DNA of 30,537 bases from a virus. Positions 22,904-29,500 of this stretch are shown one piece after another; within the stretch, counting starts at the first letter, position 1, and the number at the start of each line of letters is the position of its first letter. Made by a program: the position numbers and the translations under genes. The stretch covers positions 1-30,537 of IMG/VR virus record IMGVR_UViG_3300025120_000319. One strand, given 5' to 3'. The notes beneath the pieces are model-generated. The model worked only from the letters and a program-made list of their open reading frames with translations, was not told where the DNA came from and did no database searches.

Positions 22904-22932
22904 ATTATACAACAATTAAAGGGTGTTGTCAA
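22904..22932 (-). promoter_or_regulatory. Perfect sigma-70 promoter, TTGACA-17-TATAAT
   Basis: On the minus strand the -35 is TTGACA (22927-22932), the -10 is TATAAT (22904-22909) and the spacer is 17 bases. It is the strongest promoter seen in the window and heads the early cluster. Confidence 0.92.
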
Positions 22933-22941
22933 CCTTTTTTG

Positions 22942-22975
22942 GCAAATAAAATTGGACAGTTCCTCACCTTGTCCA
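22942..22975 (-). terminator. Probable terminator before the main early promoter
   Basis: On the minus strand TGGACA (22970-22975) and TGTCCA (22953-22958) form a 6-bp stem with an 11-base loop, followed at once by ATTTTATTTG. It lies 100 bases after the 76-residue gene and ten bases before the promoter. The stem is short, so termination may be partial. Confidence 0.5.
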
Positions 22976-23002
22976 GGGTGTCGCATGAACGGCTCAAGAA
23001 TA

Positions 23003-23017
23003 GTAACATTATGTTAC
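23003..23017. promoter_or_regulatory. 15-base near-perfect palindrome, possible operator
   Basis: GTAACAT-T-ATGTTAC has two perfect 7-base arms. It lies about 70 bases upstream of the strongest promoter, in a gap of 140 bases with no credible gene. It is the size and symmetry of a dimeric repressor or activator site. Confidence 0.5.
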
Positions 23018-23073
23018 GTTTGGTTCTGCGAAAACCATTAAACCTCTCATACGGCATAACCTCAGAGGATTTG

Positions 23074-23304
23074 TTAATCTTTCTTAGGAGGCTTCTTATC
23101 TTGTGCTTTCCTAATATCATCCATAATAGTGTTTTTAGGTTGTTTTAGATTTAAGGCCTCAACATCTACAATTTTAGTTGAATCGTCTGTGTCTATATCT
23201 AAAAACTTAACATGAGGTTCATTTATCTCTTTGAATCCGTCTTTAGGATTTCCAGAGTAAAACTTTTCACCATCTGTCCAATAATCGTGTTTAATTCTTT
23301 TCAT
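23074..23304 (-). CDS. Small charged protein, 76 residues
   Basis: The protein starts MKRIKHDYWTDGEKFYSGNPKDG, then VKFLDIDTDDSTKIVDVEALN, and ends with a Lys-rich tail (DIRKAQDKKPPKKD). AAGGAGAACAACAAG precedes ATG 23304. It overlaps the end of the small terminase gene by 14 bases. Function unknown. A probable terminator follows it. Confidence 0.72.
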   Translation of the reverse strand: MKRIKHDYWTDGEKFYSGNPKDGFKEINEPHVKFLDIDTDDSTKIVDVEALNLKQPKNTIMDDIRKAQDKKPPKKD

Positions 23305-23707
23305 CTTGTTGTTCTCCTTGTAATGACTCTACCCAGGGTAAAGGTTCGTTTGAGTCAGTGTTAATTAACTGATCTGACATCCCTAGCATATTTTTAGCAA
23401 GGAAAATTTGCACCGCCGCATTCATGTTTTTACAAGCATTGTTGAGCATAGCACGTCTTAAAGTTATCTTTACTTCTTCACGCCCTTTTGTAAGATATTC
23501 CGCAAAGTTGTATCTTAAGGTGTCTTCCTTAATACCAAAAAAGTTTGATATCTCATTATCTCTACAGCCTAATGCGGCTAATTTTTGCACTTCTTCTGGT
23601 GCAATTACTATTTTGTCACGGCCTACACATATACCTTTAACAGTTGCTTCTACAATCTGTTTGGGTTTAGGGCCGGGTTTGTTTACCAATTGTTTTTCTA
23701 CGGACAT
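23291..23707 (-). CDS. terS: Probable small terminase subunit
   Basis: This protein has 138 residues. A helix-turn-helix spans about 37-70 (APEEVQKLAALGCRDNEISNFFGIKEDTLRYNF). Then AEYLTKGREEVKITLRRAMLNNACKNMNAAVQIFLAKNMLGMSDQ follows. This order (GCxxxEIxxFFGxxxxTLxxxF, KGRxxxKxxLRRAxxxxA, WLxKNxLGxxD) is typical of phage TerS proteins, which bind pac or cos DNA and feed TerL. It is unusual in lying 2.8 kb upstream of terL, past the early cluster. A strong GGAGG precedes ATG 23707. A plain DNA-binding regulator is the alternative. Confidence 0.72.
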   Translation of the reverse strand: MSVEKQLVNKPGPKPKQIVEATVKGICVGRDKIVIAPEEVQKLAALGCRDNEISNFFGIKEDTLRYNFAEYLTKGREEVKITLRRAMLNNACKNMNAAVQIFLAKNMLGMSDQLINTDSNEPLPWVESLQGEQQDEKN

Positions 23708-23745
23708 TGTATCCTCGCCTCCTTTGGAGTTGTTATCTTAAACAT

Positions 23746-23754
23746 ATATTTATT
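23746..23754 (-). promoter_or_regulatory. AATAAATAT box before the small terminase gene
   Basis: On the minus strand AATAAATATATG overlaps the stop codon of the HNH-like gene and lies 39 bases before the small terminase start. It is a weaker form of the recurring TAAATA box. Confidence 0.3.
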
Positions 23755-24253
23755 GTAATCCTACAAGACCAGCAAGTTTTTGAGTAAAAGACTTAGATTT
23801 AGTCTTAGTCTTACGGCGTCTAGTATATTTGCATGTGCAGGCACTTTGTATGCTCATGCCTTGCTTTAATCTATCGTAATAAACCCAAGTAGGTATGTTA
23901 TTTGCTATTGCACGTCTACGTCCTATAGCACGATCTGACAAATAGACTGTGTTAACTCTAATGCGTGTTGTAGGATCACCTTTGACCCAATTGTGTGGTC
24001 CATATGGTTTTGATGTGTCCTTGCGATGTAGGTCTGAAACGTGTTCAAGATCACCTACACTATCAAAGAAGTTAATGAATCCTTCTTGACCATATTCTTT
24101 AATGCTCCATTCATCAACTATTTCATAATAACCGTTTTGAGTGCCATTATAACCTTTTGCTCTCCATACAGGATCACAGCGTTGATTGATGGCATACCAT
24201 ATACGCCAAGTCTTGATGTAGTCCTTGCGTAGTTCTGTGTATAGACTGCTCAT
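23750..24253 (-). CDS. Divergent HNH/AP2-like DNA-binding protein
   Basis: This protein of 167 residues has the plan of phage AP2/HNH proteins: WRIWYAINQRCDP (16-28), GYYEIVDEWSIKEYGQEGFINFFDSVGD (41-68), then DLHRKDTSKPYGPHNWVKGD (74-93) and RIRVN. In usual members this reads SLDRIDNxGxYxPxNCRWA. Here Cys-Arg is lost (HNW) and DRID is HRKD, so nuclease activity is doubtful. A basic tail (YTRRRKTKTKSK) follows, with a CTC pair. It could be a transcription or packaging regulator. It overlaps the 94-residue gene as ATGA and precedes the small terminase. Confidence 0.65.
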   Translation of the reverse strand: MSSLYTELRKDYIKTWRIWYAINQRCDPVWRAKGYNGTQNGYYEIVDEWSIKEYGQEGFINFFDSVGDLEHVSDLHRKDTSKPYGPHNWVKGDPTTRIRVNTVYLSDRAIGRRRAIANNIPTWVYYDRLKQGMSIQSACTCKYTRRRKTKTKSKSFTQKLAGLVGLQ

Positions 24254-24534
24254 TGTGTTTTACCTAATAGTGTTTCTATTGTGCGTAGTTTGAGTTCAAT
24301 TTCTCTTACACGTTTGATTGTGTCTTGCACTTCAATAGGTGGTTTGAATTCATCTATCCACGTGTCATTTTCTTCTACTTCTATTGCTATCATTTCTTGA
24401 TTGTGTTCAAGAAACGCAATACGTTCTACTATACCAAAGTAGGCCCATACAGCAATTCCTGTAAATGCTATAAGACTTAGAAGATTCTTAAGTGGTATAG
24501 TAAACTCACTTTGTTCATTTAATTTATTAGCCAT
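24250..24534 (-). CDS. Single-pass membrane protein with coiled-coil tail
   Basis: This protein of 94 residues starts MANKLNEQSEFTIPLKNLLSL, with one membrane segment at about 14-37 (LIAFTGIAVWAYFGIVERI). An acidic linker (EVEENDTWIDEFKPPIE) and a C-terminal heptad helix (TIKRVREIELKLRTIETLL) follow. CCGGAGAAT precedes the ATG, and TATAAATACT (24557-24566) lies further upstream. Close relatives by look occur in marine phages with no set role. A holin or spanin-like lysis job or membrane anchoring of replication are both possible. Confidence 0.75.
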   Translation of the reverse strand: MANKLNEQSEFTIPLKNLLSLIAFTGIAVWAYFGIVERIAFLEHNQEMIAIEVEENDTWIDEFKPPIEVQDTIKRVREIELKLRTIETLLGKTQ

Positions 24535-24556
24535 TTGTATATTCTCCGGTAACGTA

Positions 24557-24566
24557 AGTATTTATA
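24557..24566 (-). promoter_or_regulatory. TATAAATACT late-promoter-like box
   Basis: On the minus strand this is TATAAATACT, equal to the T4 late -10 consensus TATAAATA. It heads the 94-residue membrane gene. A TATAAT at 24570-24575 could serve instead as an ordinary -10, but no good -35 fits it. Confidence 0.5.
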
Positions 24567-24574
24567 AGAATTAT

Positions 24575-25093
24575 ACAAATACCACTTATTAAGTGGTGTT
24601 TTGAGCAGTATAACAAAGCCAAACTCTGTTTGTCTTACTCAATCACTACGCTTTGCTTCGTGATATCGTTATTCCTTTTTTTTTAATTGTTTTTAGTATC
24701 ACCGTTGGAAGATCATATCAACGCCTATTACAGGCGTATCAAATAATACTAACAGCATCGCCGCTATCATATCATATCCAATTACCTAACCACATTGTGG
24801 AACAGTAGGTTTTGCTATCACTGTATTAAGGGCATATCTTACGCAACAAACAACTGCTATTGGATCAGCAAGTGTTGTTTGTTTGATGGTGGTATTTCAG
24901 TTGTAATCCATCTCACTTTTAGTAGGCGTTCCTACTCAACTATTAAGACTCATAGCAAACGACAATCACCCTTAGGGGTGTTCATTTAAAGCATCCTTGT
25001 TGCCAAGGGTAGTGCTAGAGAATTGCATACAAGCAATGCAGGTTACTGTCTCACATCAGAACAGATTCACCAACGGTATTATCTACTGGCCCG
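24575..25093 (-). ncRNA. Candidate large structured non-coding RNA
   Basis: This 519-base stretch has no credible gene and is dense in inverted repeats. An 8-bp long-range pair, TTTGCTAT (24811-24818) with ATAGCAAA (24952-24959), encloses three hairpins: a 10-bp stem 24845-24854/24874-24883 extended by 4 bp, GATGG/CCATC (24885-24889/24908-24912), and AGTAGG/CCTACT (24921-24936). Others outside are 24581-24597, 24620-24632, 24642-24664, 24721-24737, 24784-24810, 24967-24980 and 24995-25008. The last transcribed hairpin (24581-24597, 7 bp) could end it. It may be an ornate phage RNA of the GOLLD/ROOL kind by size and place only, or a replication origin. The strand is inferred from the flanking genes. 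Confidence 0.5.
24581..24597 (-). terminator. Hairpin closing the non-coding block
   Basis: ACCACTT pairs with AAGTGGT around a 3-base loop. On the minus strand it is followed by ATTTGTATAATTC, a weak U-rich run, and then by the TATAAATA box. It may mark the 3' end of the candidate RNA. Confidence 0.45.
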
Positions 25094-25285
25094 TCAACCT
25101 TGTGTCTTGTTTCTAAGTGCCTTAATAAGAGATCGTTGTTCATTGAGTTTTGCCTGTTGTGTTTTAAGTTTTTTTGCCTTGTTTGTTTTATGCCATGCTG
25201 AATCAAAACCTTTACTAGGTGATGTAAAATAATCACGGTCTAGTGTGGTCACGTATGAATGTCTATTCCAATTGATGTTTGCCAT
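25094..25285 (-). CDS. Small basic protein, 63 residues
   Basis: The protein starts MANINWNRHSYVTTLDRDYFTS and continues SKGFDSAWHKTNKAKKLKTQQAKLNEQRSLIKALRNKTQG. The C-terminal half is a strongly basic helix that would suit binding RNA or DNA. AAGGAAAGACC gives a good ribosome site. It is the only gene between two candidate non-coding RNAs and has its own promoter (25365-25393). A role with the adjoining RNA is an attractive guess, not shown. Confidence 0.7.
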   Translation of the reverse strand: MANINWNRHSYVTTLDRDYFTSPSKGFDSAWHKTNKAKKLKTQQAKLNEQRSLIKALRNKTQG

Positions 25286-25306
25286 GGTCTTTCCTTGTTA
25301 CATAGT

Positions 25307-25314
25307 TATTTATC
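25307..25314 (-). promoter_or_regulatory. GATAAATA box in the leader of the 63-residue gene
   Basis: On the minus strand this reads GATAAATAACT, 22 bases before the start codon. It fits the recurring TAAATA box and would give the gene a second, later promoter beside the sigma-70 one at 25365. Confidence 0.3.
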
Positions 25315-25364
25315 AAATACAGCATTTTCACTGCAATTTGTGGTAGAACTTTAACTGTTCTTAT

Positions 25365-25393
25365 AGTATACACAGGTTTACTATCAAAGTCAA
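25365..25393 (-). promoter_or_regulatory. Sigma-70 promoter, TTGACT-17-TATACT
   Basis: On the minus strand the -35 is TTGACT (25388-25393), the -10 is TATACT (25365-25370) and the spacer is 17 bases. It lies just past the terminator at 25415-25440 and drives the 63-residue gene and perhaps the non-coding block after it. Confidence 0.8.
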
Positions 25394-25414
25394 CCTTTTT
25401 GTAAAATTTAGTCA

Positions 25415-25440
25415 AAAAGAAACCCCGCAATGCAGGGTCT
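25415..25440 (-). terminator. Rho-independent terminator
   Basis: On the minus strand AGACCCTGC and GCGGGGTTT pair around an ATT loop (with G-U pairs) and are followed by CTTTTTG. It ends the long late transcript, or the short candidate RNA just upstream, and insulates the next promoter. Confidence 0.85.
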
Positions 25441-25605
25441 CATAAACTGGATCTAGTTGAACACTTACCTTTAGGAGGAAACTCTAATAGAGTAAACCCA
25501 ATTTTGAGAACACCAGTTTCGAGTATGGCAACTCGGATTTGATAAAGTGACAGCCTTATCTAGTAACAAGAAACAGGAGTTTCATAACTGTGTGTTCTGT
25601 AATAT
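25415..25605 (-). ncRNA. Candidate small RNA with own promoter-like box and terminator
   Basis: The 346 bases between genes (25286-25631) hold no frame of note. On the minus strand a GATAAATA box (25606-25613) is followed by hairpins GAAAC/GTTTC (25570-25583) and CGAGT/ACTCG (25520-25535). Next comes a 7-bp pair AAACTGG/CCAGTTT (25444-25450 with 25513-25519) enclosing ACTCT/AGAGT (25481-25493), then the terminator. CCTCCT (25473-25478) would lie unpaired and could pair with ribosome sites. Alternatively this is only a long 3' tail of the zinc-ribbon message. Confidence 0.5.
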
Positions 25606-25613
25606 TATTTATC
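25606..25613 (-). promoter_or_regulatory. GATAAATA box before the candidate small RNA
   Basis: On the minus strand GATAAATAATATT lies 19 bases after the stop of the zinc-ribbon gene and at the head of a gene-free segment that ends in a strong terminator. Confidence 0.35.
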
Positions 25614-25631
25614 TTCATAGCGTAATAAAGG

Positions 25632-25952
25632 CTATTTCTTGGGCTTAACTGGGGTATTAGATCTCCACCAAGCACCAAGTTCAGGTGATGATAGAGTATA
25701 CTTGCCCGTGACAGGATGTTGGAAGCAATTACAATTATTACACTTTTTTGCCCAATGTATTACAGGACTTAGTCTTTTGTAAAATAACGTTCTATGATTT
25801 GTAACTGTAAGATCACAATCAGGACATAGTTTAGGAGGATGAATTATTTCATATTCAGGAGATACAGTTTCATTCTCGTCAAACCCCTTTAATACCTTTT
25901 GAGGTTTTTCTTGTAATCTACCTTCTTTAATTAAATCTTTTATAACATCCAT
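25632..25952 (-). CDS. Zinc-ribbon protein
   Basis: This protein has 106 residues. Two Cys pairs, CPDC (43-46) and CNNC (71-74, with a further C76), make a zinc ribbon, preceded by a helix (MDVIKDLIKEGRLQEK) and followed by a stretch with ELGAWWRSNTP. Similar small zinc-ribbon proteins occur in cyanophages and other marine phages without known role. It has no clear ribosome site, and its ATG lies in one arm of an 8-bp inverted repeat (25951-25984). It ends the block after the fibre and the holin-like gene. Confidence 0.75.
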   Translation of the reverse strand: MDVIKDLIKEGRLQEKPQKVLKGFDENETVSPEYEIIHPPKLCPDCDLTVTNHRTLFYKRLSPVIHWAKKCNNCNCFQHPVTGKYTLSSPELGAWWRSNTPVKPKK

Positions 25953-25984
25953 ACCAATATTTAATAGGTATTAGAAATTGGTAT
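25951..25984 (-). promoter_or_regulatory. Inverted repeat covering a start codon
   Basis: ATACCAAT (25951-25958) and ATTGGTAT (25977-25984) are perfect complements. A shorter ATACC/GGTAT pair competes with them. On the minus strand the second arm includes AT of the start codon at 25952-25950, so folding would hide the start. Confidence 0.5.
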
Positions 25985-25986
25985 AG

Positions 25987-26226
25987 TTAAACTGGCATAG
26001 AACTTATAATAGTTGCAACAGCGCCTACTAGAGCAACAACAACGGTGCTTACAGCAACTATCATTGCCTTGATTAACCCTTTGTTGCCTTTGATGATACC
26101 TTGATGTAGTTCAACAACGGCGTTTTCAACTTTTTCTAAACGTTCATTCAATTGTGCATACCTTATGGCGCACAAATCAACGTGTGCTTCTAAATGGGCT
26201 CGCTCGTATTCTGTAGTGTCAGGCAT
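25987..26226 (-). CDS. Holin-like membrane protein
   Basis: This protein of 79 residues has a charged N-terminal half with a coiled coil (MPDTTEYERAHLEAHV, YAQLNERLEKVENAVVELHQG), then a single membrane segment at about 53-76 (AMIVAVSTVVVALVGAVATIISS) and a very short tail. This order is that of XhlA-like holin partners and of many phage single-pass holins. Its position after fibres suits a lysis gene, but no endolysin lies near. ATG overlaps the previous stop (TAATG). It could instead be a membrane anchor. Confidence 0.65.
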   Translation of the reverse strand: MPDTTEYERAHLEAHVDLCAIRYAQLNERLEKVENAVVELHQGIIKGNKGLIKAMIVAVSTVVVALVGAVATIISSMPV

Positions 26227-26558
26227 TATGCTACTCTATCCATAACTTTCATTCTAAAATTTCTTCTGTCTGTAATTGCATTAGAAGTAGTAATTTTACA
26301 TGTTACAATATATGTTTTGTTATTTTGTCCACCTGATAATTCTACATAAGTTTTATCACCTGTAATACCTGAACTAACAATAGTTGGTGGTGTTGGGTCG
26401 TTACGTCTTGCCGCAACTGAATAAGTTACTGTTGACAAACCGTCACTTGTTTCTAAATAATCAGCCCAATTAAAAGTGTAAATCAATTGTGCTTCTGGGT
26501 CTTTTGTGATTTGCAAACCTGTTGAAGTTTGTTCAAATCCTGTTCTATTAATCGCCAT
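26226..26558 (-). CDS. Small Ig-like structural protein
   Basis: This protein of 110 residues starts MAINRTGFEQTSTGLQITKDPEAQL and has YTFNWADYLETSDGLSTVTYSVAA, ELSGGQNNKTYIVTCKITTSN and an ending RRNFRMKVMDRVA. This pattern (KDPxAxLxYTxxWxxWL, LSGGxxGxxYxVTxxIxT, DxRxFxxxVxxR) recurs in small Ig-like phage structural proteins of neck or fibre. AAGGAGAAACAA precedes the ATG. It lies directly after the large fibre gene and is probably on the virion. Confidence 0.78.
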   Translation of the reverse strand: MAINRTGFEQTSTGLQITKDPEAQLIYTFNWADYLETSDGLSTVTYSVAARRNDPTPPTIVSSGITGDKTYVELSGGQNNKTYIVTCKITTSNAITDRRNFRMKVMDRVA

Positions 26559-26568
26559 TTGTTTCTCC

Positions 26569-29500
26569 TTAGGTTACAATATGCTCTCTTGTTTCTTTAA
26601 CAATAGTATGTTCTCTTGCTTCTGAAACAATTGAATATTCTCTTGTTTCTGCCGGAATTTTATAAACAATGTCGTCAATGTTGATAACCCTAACATCCGC
26701 ACTAATTGTTATATTACTATTTATTACGCTTGTTACAGATACCCGTTTTCCAGCGGTAAACGAGCCTGTTACAACAACATTAGCATTTACAATGCCAAAT
26801 CTTATTCTATTACCATCAGCAGTTTGTGTAAAGTTGCTGATCATAATTATTTCATTATTTCTAGATGCTACTGCTGTAACATCAAAGCCGCCTTCGCCAC
26901 TTAGTGTTGCGTCTGCTGTAACAATTTTAACAGGTGTTGATTCAACACTTGCAACAATATCAAAGTCTGCTTCACCAGTAATATTTGATGTGCCTTCTAC
27001 GTCAACTGTAATAGCACTATCAAGACTTGAAATACCTTGTTTTGTTAAACTAATATCTGATGTTAATGTAGAATCAACAGTTGCAACAATTACATTGCCT
27101 GTGGTCTTACGTGCTATTATTGTTAGACTACTTGCAACATCTGCATCTATTAAGAAATCACCAATTTTAGCAACTGCTGTTAATTGTGTAGCAACACTTG
27201 GAAGTTCTGCTTCTAGTGTTCTTGTTACGCTTGGTGTTACATCAGTTACGCTTACTGCAACGTCAACAGTTGATTCTGCATCAACAGTTTTTATAACAGT
27301 TGCATCAACTGTTGTTGCACTTGTTACAGTTGCAACAAACGGTCTTGTTCTATTGCAATCAACTGCTGGAAGATTAAACGAACTAGTAAGAACAGCGTTA
27401 AAGTCTTTGGTAGTTGAATTATCTGCACTTAGGTTAAACACACTTGCAAATGAACCAACACCAAATCTAATTCTATCGCCTGTTGTGCTAGTATCAAATG
27501 CACTTGTTAGATTAGCAGTTGGGTCAATAATAGTGTTTACTGTAACTGCTACTGAACTATTAGTTGTTAATGTTGCACTAAATGATTTGAATAATGTTTC
27601 GTTAGTTGTTTGAGCAAAGTCACTTGTTAGTGTAGCAACACCGCTACCAATAAAGTTTGGATTTGCAGTTTGTGTAAAGGCACTATCTGCATTAACAAAG
27701 AAGTCACCTATTTTAACTGCAACACTTATTAGAGTGTTTATACTGTCAAAGTCAGCGCCTGTTGTTTTAATAAGTCCAGCGTCTATTTGGCTCGTAAATA
27801 GCAAGTTAGCACTTGAACTTGCTGTTACTTGTTTAACTGCTGTAACGCCTACTGTTGACGCTGTATTGCACGTTATAGACCCACTATCTTTAATTCGTAA
27901 CCCTGTTGCTGAAACACTTGTTGAACTTGTTATTGTTGCTGTTGCTGTTCTAACAACATCTGTGTTGGCTACTACATTTGAAGCACTTGAAATACTTGCG
28001 GCACCATTTGCAATAACATATGTTAAATCTGCTGTTACACTTGCAACTGCTGTAATTGTTGCTGACGGATCTACTGTATCACTAAATCTACTGTCGTCAT
28101 TAAGTGTATTATCAAAATGCATCAGTAGGTCTGTGTTTAGACCATTTTCATATGCAGTAGTAGGAACTGTAATAGTTGCTTCACTGTGACTGCTTAGAGC
28201 ATCATCACTAACTAATAATTCATCAATTTGGACTGCACCAAAAGGAGTTTCTATAAGTATTTCTCTACCTATACTATCAAGACCAAATGATTGTTGATTT
28301 ATGTATCTAGTTCCATTAATCCAAACACTAACTCCACTGTCATTTACTATTCTTATGTGATTCCATTGATTGTTTATTATATTATTGCCTGCAGAATGAT
28401 TATTTGAATTACCATCTGACAGAGAGGCATTAGTGTTATTAGGAGCAAGAATTGACCAATTAAAAGTGCTTGTTGAATTAACAGGATTAAGTTGGAATAA
28501 TCGAAGTCCACTATTTGATGTTTGGTATACATTAAAATCAATTGTTTTCCATGTGCCGAAGTCTGTATTATCACCTCTAGATATTATTAGTTGAGGCGTT
28601 AATTCGCTGTCAGTAACTGATCTGTTTATACTAAATGAATTACCATCGTAAGTAACAAAAGAACCATTTGCATCACTGAATATATAATTGCTACCATCAT
28701 GTGCACCAGCGCCTAGACTAACACTTGTATGTCTATAATTTACATAGTTGGTTGCTTCTGCTAAATTGTTAATACTACTACCAACAGCAAATCTACCAGT
28801 TGTGCCACCAATTATATATTTGCTGTCAAAATAATCCATATAATCAAGTGCTAGATTGTTAATGTTAAAAGAGGTGCCACTTGTAAAACTATTACCATTA
28901 GCAGTTGTGTAAACCTTATGGTCACCTGTGTTAAAATTGTGTGTTAGAATATGATACGAACCGTTGATATAATTTATAGGACTGTTTATACTAGACACTC
29001 TTTCGTATTGGCTACCATTAACAACAAAGTCTAATGTTCCACCTGATGAGTTGTCATAAAACGATACATAGTAAAGATTTGTGCTATTGATTCTACGTTC
29101 AATTAACCAGGCAATGTTATTACCGTTTTGTGTGACTCCTCTAATATTGTAAGTATCACCGGATCCTGTTGAATTGAATACACCAACGTGTGTAGTAATG
29201 TTTAAAGAGGTTATGCTTGATGTTTTACCAACTCTCCATTGGTTACTAAATCCGCCTCCTAGATAATAATAAGAGCCGTCCCATGCTATTGTATTTCTGT
29301 GAAAATTACTACTACCAGAATAAGAACTTACAGTAGTAGTATCTGATGTCCATGTTATTCCATCACTTGAACTATAAATTGTTCCACCATCTCTAAGTAT
29401 GAATAAACTATTTAGGTAAACAATCTTAAGGTATGGACTGTTAAAAGTAATATTTAAATTTGTTGAAGTTCTAGTCCAACTTGTTCCGTTAGTTGAAGTC

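Noticed and set aside
22929-23120. 63-residue minus-strand frame between the 76-residue gene and the main early promoter
   Set aside because: It overlaps the 76-residue gene, has no ribosome site, and its stop lies inside the -35 of a perfect promoter. Hairpins and a palindrome explain the segment better.
24642-24684. Plus-strand terminator (hairpin followed by nine T)
   Set aside because: There is a 12-base gap between stem and T run, the stem has two mismatches, and no plus-strand gene exists that would need it.
24575-25631. tRNA or tmRNA genes in the gene-poor block
   Set aside because: No T-arm consensus with matching acceptor stem and CCA-type end was found on either strand by eye.
24535-25631. 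CRISPR array or iteron-type origin
   Set aside because: Repeats here are inverted, of different sequence and unevenly spaced. No regular direct repeats or DnaA boxes were seen.
26669-27613. 314-residue plus-strand frame opposite the large fibre gene
   Set aside because: It is a mirror of the low-complexity Val/Thr/Ser repeats of the fibre gene, hydrophobic without a start signal, and all other genes are on the minus strand.
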